This document shows positions 1 through 8,969 of a DNA stretch of 64,000 nt, in pieces. The position numbers and the translations under genes are program-made. Below the pieces are notes generated by a model that saw nothing but the letters and a program-made list of their open reading frames with translations, was not told the origin of the DNA and did not search any database. The stretch spans positions 372,001 through 436,000 of the forward strand of contig JAJVIC010000010.1 of the NCBI GenBank assembly GCA_022072225.1. The letters are read 5' to 3'. Each line of letters begins with the position of its first letter. Positions within the stretch are counted from its first letter, which is position 1. The DNA is from Bacteroidia bacterium (GTDB lineage: Bacteria > Bacteroidota > Bacteroidia > SXHM01).

Positions 1-1455
1 TCGGTAAACCTTTCCGAAACCGCATTGCAGGCTGCTGAAAAAGAAATCACCCGTTCATTCGGCAAAGAGTATGTGAACATTAAACAATACACCTCTACTG
101 CAAAAGGTGCACAGGAGGCCCACGAAGCCATTCGCCCAACCTATATGGAAAACCGTGAAGCGGGTGCAGACAATTCTGAGCAGCGTTTGTATGATTTGAT
201 TTGGAAACGCACCATTGCATCGCAAATGGCAAATGCAGAATTGGAAAAGACTACAGTTACAATCGGGGTTTCCAATTCATCCGAAAAATTAGTTGCAAAG
301 GGTGAGGTTATAAAATTTGACGGTTTCCTTAAAGTATATATGGAAAGCACGGACGAAGAACCCGAAGATAATGATGAAGGTATGTTGCCGCCAATGCAAA
401 AAGGTCAAAAACTCGACCTGAATGAAATTACCGCAACACAAAGGTTCACGCAGCATCCGCCACGTTATACCGAGGCAAGTTTGGTAAAAAAATTAGAAGA
501 GCAGGGTATAGGACGGCCATCAACTTATGCGCCAACTATCTCTACAATTCAAAATCGCGGATACGTTGTTAAAGAAGAGCGTGAAGGAACTCCAAGAGCA
601 TACGCTCAATTGGTTCTGAAAGACAAAAAGATTGTTGAAAAACAATTATCTGAAAATACAGGCGCAGAAAAATCAAAACTTTTTCCAACTGACATTGGAA
701 TGGTGGTTAATGATTTTCTGGTTGATAATTTTGCCAACGTGCTTGATTATGGATTTACGGCAGAAGTAGAAAAAGAATTTGACGAAATTGCTGAAGGCAA
801 ACTGGAATGGACTAAAATGATAAATGATTTTTACAAACCATTTCATAAAACCACAGTTGATACAACTGAAAATTCTGAGCGTGCTTCGGGTGAACGTTTA
901 CTCGGTGTTGATCCGGTAAGCGGCAAAAATGTTTACGTAAGAATAGGAAGATTTGGTCCGATGGCACAGATTGGTGAGACAACTGAAGAAGGCGAGAAAC
1001 CTAAATTCTCCAGTCTTAAAAAAGAACAACGTTTGGAAGCCGTAACATTGGAAGAGGCATTGGAATTATTCAAACTACCACGCACTGTTGGCGAATTTGA
1101 AGGCAAAGAGATGGTAGTTAGTGCAGGGCGTTTTGGTCCTTATATTAAACACGACAATAAATTTATTTCTTTACCCAAAACAGAAGACCCGCTAACCATT
1201 ACAGGTGAAACTGCCGCAGAACTTATACAAGCCAAACGCAAAGCCGACAGCGAAAAACTGATTAAATCTTTTGCTGAAAATCCCGAAGTGCAGGTATTAA
1301 ACGGGCGTTGGGGACCTTACATTGTAGTTGGTAAAAAAAATGTAAAGATTCCGAAAGGAAAGGAAGCCGCATCTCTAACATTAGAAGAATGCCTTAAACT
1401 TGCAGCCGAAGCACCCGACAAGCCCGCGCGAGGAAAATTCAGGAAGAAATCATGA
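1..1455 (+). CDS. topA: DNA topoisomerase I (type IA), C-terminal part
   Basis: The 5' end lies outside the window and the frame is open from base 1. The first residues, SVNLSETALQAAEKEI, match the stretch just after the catalytic Tyr-Arg-Thr-Asp-Ser motif of bacterial topoisomerase I, so the fragment starts just downstream of the active site. The remainder of the core follows (ASLVKKLEEQGIGRPSTYAPTI, here only cited by its GIGRPSTYA part). After it come basic C-terminal repeats with the GRFGP or GRWGP signature, near GRFGPMAQIGE, GRFGPYIKHD and GRWGPYIVVG. They replace the zinc-ribbon tail of the E. coli enzyme. The enzyme relaxes negative supercoils. The gene lies upstream of the gliding locus, 80 bp before the next gene. 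Confidence 0.95.
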   Translation, partial: SVNLSETALQAAEKEITRSFGKEYVNIKQYTSTAKGAQEAHEAIRPTYMENREAGADNSEQRLYDLIWKRTIASQMANAELEKTTVTIGVSNSSEKLVAKGEVIKFDGFLKVYMESTDEEPEDNDEGMLPPMQKGQKLDLNEITATQRFTQHPPRYTEASLVKKLEEQGIGRPSTYAPTISTIQNRGYVVKEEREGTPRAYAQLVLKDKKIVEKQLSENTGAEKSKLFPTDIGMVVNDFLVDNFANVLDYGFTAEVEKEFDEIAEGKLEWTKMINDFYKPFHKTTVDTTENSERASGERLLGVDPVSGKNVYVRIGRFGPMAQIGETTEEGEKPKFSSLKKEQRLEAVTLEEALELFKLPRTVGEFEGKEMVVSAGRFGPYIKHDNKFISLPKTEDPLTITGETAAELIQAKRKADSEKLIKSFAENPEVQVLNGRWGPYIVVGKKNVKIPKGKEAASLTLEECLKLAAEAPDKPARGKFRKKS

Positions 1456-1461
1456 TTACAG

Positions 1462-1489
1462 ATTGATAATTGTTAATTGATGATTGAAA
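1462..1489. repeat. Four degenerate 7-bp repeats (ATTGATA type)
   Basis: Directly after topA stand four adjacent heptamers: ATTGATA, ATTGTTA, ATTGATG and ATTGAAA. They are non-coding. The same repeat length recurs at 23640, 53963 and 57123 in this window. Confidence 0.6.
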
Positions 1490-1535
1490 CAACATCTATT
1501 TTAAAAATCAACAATTAAAAATTAAACATTTTAAT

Positions 1536-2699
1536 ATGGACATTTCTATCTTCTTTGAACCTGCAAACCTTGGTGAAATTACTTTTCAGGCAAATACCAT
1601 TGGAGAAAAAATTGTCTGTTATTCAGAAAAAGGAAATTTTCCGGAATTAGAAAACACTGATATTGTTATTATCGGAGTAAATGAGGACCGCAAAGCTTTT
1701 AACAACAAAGGCTGTGCAGAAGCTCCGGATTTTGTACGTAAAAAACTATACAAGCTTTACCGTGGTGACCATGCTCTGCGACTTATTGACCTTGGTAATA
1801 TTCAAAAAGGAAATACGATAGAAGATACTTATTTTGCGCTGAGTTCAGTAGTTGGTTTTCTGGCAAGAAAAAAAATAGTAACCATAATCATAGGAGGTAG
1901 TCAGGATTTAACTTATGCTAATTATTGCGCTTACCGAGATATAGAACAAATGGTAAACATTGTTGCGGTTGATTGCTCATTTGACATGGGAGAAATAGAC
2001 AGCCCTGTAGACTCGAGAACGTATCTGAGTAAAATAATTTTGCATCAGCCCAACTTTCTTTTCAACTTCAGTAATATTGGATATCAAACCTATTTTGTAG
2101 AGCAAAAAGGTATTTCTTTAATGGAAAAGATGTTCTTTGATTCATATCGTCTTGGAGATGTAAATAAAGACATCGAAGAAGTAGAGCCGGTTGTAAGAAA
2201 TGCAGATATTCTCAGTTTTGATATATCCTCTATACGTCATTCTGATGCACCTGGGAATAAAAACGCCTCGCCTAATGGTTTTTTTGGAGATGAAGCCTGC
2301 CGCATAGCGCGTTATGCCGGGCTAAGCGACAAACTCACTTCTTTTGGTATCTATGAAATAAATCCTTCGGATGATATTAATGGACAAACATCTTTTCTTG
2401 CAGCAGAAATGATTTGGTATTTTATTAACGGATATTATGGCCGCAAAAAAGATTATCCGATTGGCGATAAATCAACGTATACTAAATACCGTGTGAGTAT
2501 TAAAGAAGGCAAGTACGAACTTGTTTTCTATAAAAGTGATAAAAGTGGGCGTTGGTGGATGGAAGTTCCATATCCTGCAAGTAAAAAGTCAAAATACGAG
2601 CGTCACAGTATGGTTCCGTGTTCCTATAATGACTATAAAATAGCCTGCAGCGAAGAAATGCCCGATCGCTGGTGGCAGGCTTTTCAGAAGCTTGGATAA
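1536..2699 (+). CDS. Arginase / formimidoylglutamase-fold protein, probably without catalytic metal site
   Basis: 387 residues with the ureohydrolase framework: TDIVIIGVNED near residue 41, IIIGGSQDL near 118, IVAVDCSFD near 142, and ILSFDISSIRHSDAPG near 225. Active arginases bind two Mn ions through GGxH, DxHxD and SFDxD. Here the His of GGxH is Gln123, the His of DxHxD is Ser148 and the second Asp of SFDxD is Ser231; Asp146, Asp150 and Asp229 remain. Hydrolase activity therefore looks unlikely. The C-terminal extension (RWWMEVPYP, then PDRWWQAFQK) is not part of arginase. Formimidoylglutamase-annotated genes sit next to gldKLMN in other Bacteroidota, so a role tied to this locus is plausible but unproven. 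Confidence 0.75.
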   Translation: MDISIFFEPANLGEITFQANTIGEKIVCYSEKGNFPELENTDIVIIGVNEDRKAFNNKGCAEAPDFVRKKLYKLYRGDHALRLIDLGNIQKGNTIEDTYFALSSVVGFLARKKIVTIIIGGSQDLTYANYCAYRDIEQMVNIVAVDCSFDMGEIDSPVDSRTYLSKIILHQPNFLFNFSNIGYQTYFVEQKGISLMEKMFFDSYRLGDVNKDIEEVEPVVRNADILSFDISSIRHSDAPGNKNASPNGFFGDEACRIARYAGLSDKLTSFGIYEINPSDDINGQTSFLAAEMIWYFINGYYGRKKDYPIGDKSTYTKYRVSIKEGKYELVFYKSDKSGRWWMEVPYPASKKSKYERHSMVPCSYNDYKIACSEEMPDRWWQAFQKLG

Positions 2700-2864
2700 A
2701 CAGGAATTCTTCAAATAAATAATGTAGGTCGTCCGAAAAATCAGGTTGATAGTCAGATTTATTTGGTTCGTAAAACTTTATTTCTATAAATTTGGATGAT
2801 TTTTAAAACAGCCTTACAGTATTTGGTGGCATTTAGTAAAGACAAGATTAAATTTCGATTTATT

Positions 2865-2897
2865 TTTGGATTTCTGAATAATATTTATTTACTTTAG
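2865..2897 (+). promoter_or_regulatory. Likely promoter of porP
   Basis: TTTG at 2865-2868 is followed after 21 bp by TACTTTAG at 2890-2897, one base off the Bacteroidota -7 consensus TAnnTTTG. It would give a leader of about 65 bases before the porP ATG. Confidence 0.45.
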
Positions 2898-2969
2898 CCC
2901 CCTGTTTAAAAAGAATATTAACAAAACACACATAAAAACACAACAACTCAGCTACACAAAACAGACGCT

Positions 2970-3887
2970 ATGAAAAAACTATTTACCACTCTATCTGTTG
3001 CCGTTATCGCTTTCGCTGCTTCTGCACAACAAGATCCGCAGTTCAGCCAATACATGTATAACAGGCTGTTCACCAACCCCGGTTATGCCGGAAGCAATGA
3101 TGGTATCTGCGCTAATCTTATCGGCAGAACACAATGGACAGGTTTTGACGGAGCTCCTAAAACTGCGGTTTTGGGAATTGACGCAACCATCGAAAAAATT
3201 CATGGCGGTGTTGGACTTGTTGTAATGCAGGATAAAATTGGTTTTCAAAGCACATTAGCTGCTCGTTTGGCTTATGCATACCGCATGAATGTAGGTTCTG
3301 GAAAATTAGGTATCGGTGTTGATATCGGAATTCTTAACCAAACAATGAATGGAAACTTCGTTCCAATTCAGCCTGGTGACCCTTCAATTCCGACAGGAAA
3401 AGCAAGCGACTTGGTTCCTGATTTAGGTGCAGGTGTTTATTACAACACAGATAAATTATATTTTGGTATTGCTGCTTCTCACTTATTGGGTGGTAAACTT
3501 GATCTTGATAACCTCAACGGTGAGCCATTGAATGTTGCACGTCACTACTATGCAACCGCAGGTTATGATTATACTATTAACCCTAATTTTACCCTTCGCC
3601 CATCAATCTTTATTAAATCTGATGCTGCTTCAACTCAGTTGGATGTAAACCTTAACCTTCTTATAAAAGAAATGGTTTGGGTTGGTGCTTCTTACAGAAT
3701 TGATGATGCTGTAGTTGCTCACGCAGGTGCTCAGTTTGGCTCATTCAGATTTGGATATGCTTATGACTTTACAACTTCTAAGCTGAGCGGATACAGCAAT
3801 GGAACTCATGAATTATTTGTAGGCTACTGCTACAAATTCAATAAGCCAGGAAATTCTCAGAAGTACAGAAACGTAAGGTTCCTGTAG
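2970..3887 (+). CDS. porP: PorP/SprF family type IX secretion outer-membrane protein
   Basis: 305 residues. An N-terminal signal peptide (MKKLFTTLSVAVIAFAASAQ) is followed by QDPQFSQYMYN, the hallmark opening of the PorP/SprF family. The rest is a membrane beta-barrel of alternating strands ending with an aromatic-rich tail (ELFVGYCYKF). Members act in the outer membrane with the type IX secretion system, linking cargo or periplasmic parts to the cell surface. The gene precedes gldK, as in many Bacteroidota gliding loci. A hairpin between porP and gldK suggests that the two are not simply one transcript. Confidence 0.9.
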   Translation: MKKLFTTLSVAVIAFAASAQQDPQFSQYMYNRLFTNPGYAGSNDGICANLIGRTQWTGFDGAPKTAVLGIDATIEKIHGGVGLVVMQDKIGFQSTLAARLAYAYRMNVGSGKLGIGVDIGILNQTMNGNFVPIQPGDPSIPTGKASDLVPDLGAGVYYNTDKLYFGIAASHLLGGKLDLDNLNGEPLNVARHYYATAGYDYTINPNFTLRPSIFIKSDAASTQLDVNLNLLIKEMVWVGASYRIDDAVVAHAGAQFGSFRFGYAYDFTTSKLSGYSNGTHELFVGYCYKFNKPGNSQKYRNVRFL

Positions 3888-3936
3888 TATTGCTTGTAAC
3901 CATTTATCAATTGTTACGTTTTAGCTTGACTTTTCA

Positions 3937-3980
3937 ACAAAATAATATCTCATCATTCGCTTGGTGAGATATTGTTTTGT
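3937..3980 (+). terminator. Hairpin between porP and gldK
   Basis: A 16-bp stem with one G-T pair (3937-3952 with 3965-3980) closes a 12-base loop. An A-rich run (not T-rich on this strand) follows, so it may be an attenuator or mRNA-processing site as well as a terminator. Confidence 0.55.
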
Positions 3981-4107
3981 GTAATGAAAAAAAATATTTT
4001 TTGAGTTGCACAATAATATACAAAGAGGACCCGTTAATATCTCAAGAACAATAAATCAAATACTGTTACGTTACAATAGTATAACACAACCTAAAATGGA
4101 GGTATCA

Positions 4108-5382
4108 ATGAAAAAATTACTTTTATTAATTCCGTTTGCAGCATTGCTCATCAGCGGCTGCGGAACAGACGGACAAGGTCATCTAATTGGTGTCCAGGAC
4201 CGCGAAGAGTGGTATCAGGAAGATCCTTATGGTATGCTTTACATACCTATGGGAAGTTACAACATGGGTAATAGCGATCAGGATGTTCCCTATGCACACA
4301 CTACCCCATCAAAAACAGTTTCTGTTCAGGCATTCTATATGGACGAAACTGAAATTACAAACAACGAGTATCGTCAATTCGTATACTGGGTTCGCGACTC
4401 AATGGCTCACCGATTAATCGGTGAAGATCATATTCTTGAAGAAGGAGAATATGGTGAACGTATTAATTGGGAAGAAGATATTGAATGGGATCCGGAAGAA
4501 GATGAAGAAATGGGCGAAATACTAGAAGAGCTATTCTTGCCCGAACACGAACGCTTTTACCGCAGAAGAGAAATTGATACACGTAAATTAAATTTTGAGT
4601 ATTATTGGATTGATTTACGTGAAGCTGCACGAAAAGAAAACCGTGAACAAGGTATGAAAGACCGTTCGGTTTTCATTAAAAAAGATATTATTAATGTCTA
4701 CCCTGATACATTGGCATGGATACATGACTTCACTTATTCATTTAATGAGCCAATGACCAATATGTATTTTTGGCATCCGGCTTATGATGACTATCCGGTT
4801 GTAGGTGTTACATGGAAACAGGCTCGTGCATTCTGTATCTGGAGAACACAACTTTTAAACAGTTGGCTTCTTGCTAATGATGAACATTTTGTTCAGGATT
4901 TCCGCCTTCCAACCGAATCGGAGTGGGAATATGCTTCACGAGGCGGATTGGATTTGTCACCTTATCCTTGGGGAGGACCTTATATCCGTAACAGCCGAGG
5001 TTGCTTTTTGGGTAACTATAAACCAATGCGCGGTAGTTATGTAGATGATGGTGGTTTTCATACTGTAAAAGCAAATTCATATGCACCAAATGATTATGGT
5101 CTGTATTGCATGGGCGGTAATGCTGCAGAGTGGACAAGCAATGCATATGATGAGTCTGCCTATAATTTTATTCACGACTTAAATCCGGATTATCAGTATG
5201 ATGCTAAAGAGTCGGATCCACCGGCATTGAAGAGGAAAGTTATTCGCGGTGGATCTTGGAAAGACATTGGCTTCTACATGCAAACAGGAACAAGAACTTA
5301 TGAATATCAAGATACTGCAAAATGTTATGTTGGTTTCCGTTGCGTAATGACATTCCTCGGACGCGATAAAGCCGATTTCTAA
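4108..5382 (+). CDS. gldK: GldK, type IX secretion / gliding lipoprotein
   Basis: A 424-residue lipoprotein. Signal peptide MKKLLLLIPFAALLISGC has the lipobox Cys at residue 18. The body has the formylglycine-generating-enzyme (sulfatase-modifying factor) fold: YIPMGSYNMGN, then YAHTTPSKTV, FYMDETEITNNEYRQF, FRLPTESEWEYASRGG, and the closing GFRCV. In GldK this fold is structural. GldK and GldN form the periplasmic ring of the type IX system, attached to the outer membrane. The start at 4108 is chosen over an in-frame ATG at 4096 because GGAGG (4098-4102) lies at the right distance and the lipoprotein signal begins there. gldL follows after 69 bp. An acidic insert (EEDIEWDPEEDEEMGEIL) lies near residue 122. 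Confidence 0.95.
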   Translation: MKKLLLLIPFAALLISGCGTDGQGHLIGVQDREEWYQEDPYGMLYIPMGSYNMGNSDQDVPYAHTTPSKTVSVQAFYMDETEITNNEYRQFVYWVRDSMAHRLIGEDHILEEGEYGERINWEEDIEWDPEEDEEMGEILEELFLPEHERFYRRREIDTRKLNFEYYWIDLREAARKENREQGMKDRSVFIKKDIINVYPDTLAWIHDFTYSFNEPMTNMYFWHPAYDDYPVVGVTWKQARAFCIWRTQLLNSWLLANDEHFVQDFRLPTESEWEYASRGGLDLSPYPWGGPYIRNSRGCFLGNYKPMRGSYVDDGGFHTVKANSYAPNDYGLYCMGGNAAEWTSNAYDESAYNFIHDLNPDYQYDAKESDPPALKRKVIRGGSWKDIGFYMQTGTRTYEYQDTAKCYVGFRCVMTFLGRDKADF

Positions 5383-5451
5383 AAATAAAATCAACTACAA
5401 TTAAATATCAATCAACCAAACACAACAACAATCTAAAAACCATTTGAAATT

Positions 5452-6234
5452 ATGAAAGGAAAAAAGTGGAAAAATTTTATGGCCAAACTTTATGGCTGGG
5501 GAGCATCAATCGTTATCATGGGTGCGCTTTTTAAAATCCAGCACTGGCCCGGAGCAGGTATAATGTTAACCATCGGTCTTACCACCGAGGCTATCATCTT
5601 CTTCTTCTCTGCATTTGAAAAACCACATGAAGAACCGGATTGGAGTTTGGTTTATCCTGAACTTGCTGGAATGCACGGAGAAGAAAAAGAAGAAGAAAAG
5701 AAGAAGTCTGGAACAGTTACTGAAGAGCTTGACAAAATGTTGGAAGAAGCTAAAATTGGACCGGAGTTATTGCAAAGTCTTGGAGACGGATTGCGTAATC
5801 TTAGCTCTAGTGCTAATAAACTTTCAGATATGTCAGATGCAGCAGTTGCAACCAATGACTACTCAACAAGTTTGAAAAATGCAGCATTAACAGCAGATGA
5901 GATGTCTAAAGCATATGCTAAAGCAACATCAGCAATTACATCAATAGATTTAGGAGCAGATGATGGTCAATCATTTGGGAAACAACTTTCTGAGGTTTCT
6001 CAAAAACTTTCTTCTCTTAATGCAGTATATGAATTGCAATTGCAGGGTTCTAACGACTTCCTGAAATCTCAGAGCAGACTGCACGCTGGTATAACTGATC
6101 TTATGGAGAATCTTAACGCTTCAGTTAACGACACCAAGAAGTTTAAGGAGGAAGTTGGTGCATTGGCAGAAAATCTAAGTGCACTTAACACTGTTTACGG
6201 AAACATGCTTTCTGCAATGGGCGGTAAAAAATAA
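5452..6234 (+). CDS. gldL: GldL, type IX secretion motor membrane protein
   Basis: 260 residues. Two N-terminal transmembrane helices are visible (about 16-27 and 36-55), followed by a long cytoplasmic part rich in Ser, Leu and Ala with coiled-coil character. GldL and GldM form the proton-driven motor of the type IX system. Residues matching those implicated in proton use are present: Tyr14, Lys28, His31 and the buried Glu46 in helix 2 (GLTTEAIIFF). The gene sits 69 bp after gldK and 45 bp before gldM, in the conserved gldKLMN order. Confidence 0.95.
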   Translation: MKGKKWKNFMAKLYGWGASIVIMGALFKIQHWPGAGIMLTIGLTTEAIIFFFSAFEKPHEEPDWSLVYPELAGMHGEEKEEEKKKSGTVTEELDKMLEEAKIGPELLQSLGDGLRNLSSSANKLSDMSDAAVATNDYSTSLKNAALTADEMSKAYAKATSAITSIDLGADDGQSFGKQLSEVSQKLSSLNAVYELQLQGSNDFLKSQSRLHAGITDLMENLNASVNDTKKFKEEVGALAENLSALNTVYGNMLSAMGGKK

Positions 6235-6279
6235 TCAGCCATTCATTTATACATTAACCTAAAATAAAAGTAATAAGAA

Positions 6280-7977
6280 ATGGCAGGCGGAAAAGAAACC
6301 CCCAGGCAGAAGATGATTGGGATGATGTATCTCGTATTGACAGCGCTGCTGGCGCTTAACGTGTCAAAAGAGATTTTAAACTCATTTATTCTCATCAACA
6401 ACAGCCTTGTTACCACCAATACAAATTTTACCAATAAAAATGCAGCGCAAATGGCTGCTTTTGATAAAGAATATGCGCTGAACCCTAAAAAAGTTCAGAA
6501 ATATTACGATGATGCAAAAGCAGTTAAAGCTTCCGCAGATTCATTAGTTGAGCACGTTGAATATTTGAAACACTATCTGATTATAAAAACAGATGGGTTG
6601 GACTCAGCGGCTATTTTCGCTTTAAGAAAACAGTGGCAAGATGCTGATGATGTGAGCAAACCTAAATATAAAGTTCAGATTGATTCAATATTCAATCTGA
6701 AGAATGTAAACTCTAAAGACAACTATGATATTGCAACTAATATTATGATTGGAGGAGAGGCTGCTAAACCTAAAACAGGTAAGTTCACTGCTCAGGAATT
6801 GAAAGGTAAACTGGATTACTTCAGAGACAAAATGAAGACTTATGTAAAAGAGCCTTCATTAGCAGCAGCAATTGATGCTAACTTTAATACAGATACAACT
6901 TTTAAAGTCAGCGAAACAGAAGTTGAAAACTGGATGTTATCTAATTTCTATCACATTCCTTTGGCTGCAGTTGTTACCAACCTTTCTAAAATCCAGACTG
7001 ATATTAGGAATGCGGAATCGGATGTTATAAAACATCTGTTTGCAAACGTAAGCGCTGAAGACTTTAAATTTGATAAATTGGAAGCTCGTGTTATACCTAA
7101 CTCAAACTACGTTTTAGTAGGTGAAAAATATCAGGCTGATGTGTTTGTAGCTGCTTACAGCACAACCCAAAATCCTAAAATTCTCATTGGTGAAGTTGAT
7201 ACAGCTAAAAGACAACTTATCGGAAAAGGTGACAGTTCAAATGTAAAGGTAAAAGATGGTGTTGGAAGATATGAAGTTCCGGCAGGTGCTGAAGGGATTA
7301 AAAAGTGGGGTGGAATCATTCAGGTTGTTTCTCCGGGAGGAGAGATAAAAAATTACCCATTCAAGAGCGAATACATGGTTGCAAAACCAGCTCTTGTTGT
7401 ATCGCCAACGAAAATGAATGTGCTTTATATTGGTGTTGAAAATCCAGTTTCTATTTCAGTTCCTGGTGTACCAACAGAGAATTTATCACCTTCATTGAGC
7501 GGTGGAACTTTACGTCCTGGTAAAGAGAAGGGAGAATACATTGCTGAGGTAAAAGGCGGAAGCGAAGCTATAGTAAGTGTTTCAGCTAAATTTATGGTAG
7601 ATGGAAAACCTACAACCAAAAACATGGGACAGTTTAAGTTTCGTGTAAAACGTGTACCTGATCCAGTTGCTTATATTGCCAACAAAAAAGATGGTTTGGT
7701 TTCTGCTAATGAGTTGATTGCTGCAGGTGCCGTTATCCCCAAAATGGAAAATTTCGATTTCGATTTGCAATTTAAAATTACTTCATTTGACTTGTCAATG
7801 AACATGCAAGGAGACTTCATTACTAAATCGGCTACCGGAAACAGACTTTCTGCGGAAATGGCTACAATGCTGAAAACAGCTAAAAAAGGAACTAAGATTT
7901 ATATTGAAGAGGTAAAAGCAGTAGGCCCGGATGGAGTTCCAAGAAAACTTGCCCCACTTAATCTGAAGTTACAATAA
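6280..7977 (+). CDS. gldM: GldM, type IX secretion motor / periplasmic shaft protein
   Basis: 565 residues, a little longer than the F. johnsoniae protein. It opens with MAGGKETPRQKMIGMMYLVL, the conserved short cytoplasmic start, and a single transmembrane helix (about 15-35) that packs inside the GldL pentamer. A long periplasmic part follows, with an alpha-helical domain and then beta domains (PGVPTENLSPSLSGG, KMNVLYIGVENPVSISV). GldM dimers span the periplasm and pass motor torque to the GldK/GldN ring. gldN follows after 22 bp. Confidence 0.95.
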   Translation: MAGGKETPRQKMIGMMYLVLTALLALNVSKEILNSFILINNSLVTTNTNFTNKNAAQMAAFDKEYALNPKKVQKYYDDAKAVKASADSLVEHVEYLKHYLIIKTDGLDSAAIFALRKQWQDADDVSKPKYKVQIDSIFNLKNVNSKDNYDIATNIMIGGEAAKPKTGKFTAQELKGKLDYFRDKMKTYVKEPSLAAAIDANFNTDTTFKVSETEVENWMLSNFYHIPLAAVVTNLSKIQTDIRNAESDVIKHLFANVSAEDFKFDKLEARVIPNSNYVLVGEKYQADVFVAAYSTTQNPKILIGEVDTAKRQLIGKGDSSNVKVKDGVGRYEVPAGAEGIKKWGGIIQVVSPGGEIKNYPFKSEYMVAKPALVVSPTKMNVLYIGVENPVSISVPGVPTENLSPSLSGGTLRPGKEKGEYIAEVKGGSEAIVSVSAKFMVDGKPTTKNMGQFKFRVKRVPDPVAYIANKKDGLVSANELIAAGAVIPKMENFDFDLQFKITSFDLSMNMQGDFITKSATGNRLSAEMATMLKTAKKGTKIYIEEVKAVGPDGVPRKLAPLNLKLQ

Positions 7978-7999
7978 CAATTAAACAAAGGAGGAAATC

Positions 8000-8839
8000 A
8001 TGAAAAAAGTAATTTGTATCATGGCGTTGGTGCTCGCATCTACGGGCATAAACTCTGTTTCCGCTCAAAACGTATTGGATGGTGTTTATGTAAAAGAACA
8101 CTACCCGACCAGAAAAGTTATTCCTTACACACATCTGCGCGAAGCTGATGTGATGTGGAGTAAACGTATTTGGCGTAAACTTGACCTCCGCGAAAAAATC
8201 AATCAGCCGCTTTATTTTCCTATTGACAGGATTAAAGACCGCAGAAGTCTTACTCAGGTTATTATGGAAGCAGTGCGTGAAGGCAGTTTAACTGCATATT
8301 CAGCTTCTGATGATGAGTTTACATTAACGCTTACTAAAGCAGAAATTGATAAAATCGGAGCGAAAACTGATACTATGTATGTTGAAAATCCTGACCCTCC
8401 TTATGACCTGCAAATGAAAATTGTAGTGAATGAGTTTGACCCGGGAACAGTTAAAGAATACCGTATAAAAGAAGATTGGTTCTTTGACAAACAGCGTTCG
8501 GTGCAAGATGTTCGCATCATCGGAATTTGCCCTGTTGCTGACAACATTGACCCGGTAACAGGAGAAATCAGGGGTTCTACTCCATTGTTTTGGATCTACT
8601 TCCCTGAAGCAAGAAATATTTTTGCAAGTGCTGAAGTGTTCAACCGCTCAAACGATGCTGAACGCAGAACTTTAGAAGATGTGTTTTGGAAACGTATGTT
8701 CGGAAGCTATGTTTACAAAGAGCAAAACGTTTACGACCGTAGAATAGCAGACTATAAACAAGGAATTCATGCTCTTTTAGAAGCAGAACGCGTGAAAGAT
8801 GATTTATTCATGCTTGAGCACGATCTTTGGGAATACTAA
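8000..8839 (+). CDS. gldN: GldN, type IX secretion / gliding ring protein
   Basis: 279 residues with a signal peptide (cleavage after NSVSAQ). The family core is intact: YTHLREADVMWSKRIWRKLD, SLTAYSASDDEFT, DPPYDLQMKIVVNEFDP, VKEYRIKEDWFFDKQRS, and DVFWKRMFGSYVYKEQNVYDR. GldN is periplasmic and forms the ring with GldK. The start has a full Shine-Dalgarno AAAGGAGG at 7987-7994, which is unusual in this phylum. A strong terminator follows at 8855, so this is the last gene of the gldKLMN unit. Confidence 0.95.
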   Translation: MKKVICIMALVLASTGINSVSAQNVLDGVYVKEHYPTRKVIPYTHLREADVMWSKRIWRKLDLREKINQPLYFPIDRIKDRRSLTQVIMEAVREGSLTAYSASDDEFTLTLTKAEIDKIGAKTDTMYVENPDPPYDLQMKIVVNEFDPGTVKEYRIKEDWFFDKQRSVQDVRIIGICPVADNIDPVTGEIRGSTPLFWIYFPEARNIFASAEVFNRSNDAERRTLEDVFWKRMFGSYVYKEQNVYDRRIADYKQGIHALLEAERVKDDLFMLEHDLWEY

Positions 8840-8854
8840 ATCTCCTGAACTTTA

Positions 8855-8888
8855 CAAAAGCCCTTGCAACGCAAGGGCTTTTGTTTTG
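8855..8888 (+). terminator. Rho-independent terminator after gldN
   Basis: A perfect 13-bp stem (8855-8867 with 8871-8883) and a 3-base loop (AAC) are followed by a T-rich tail. It separates gldN from its paralogue. Confidence 0.9.
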
Positions 8889-8969
8889 ACTAATACAATA
8901 ATGTTCAATTCTGTCCGTTATTAATTTAATGGGTATGTAACGAAATTATGAATTAAGCATTATTGAAAC

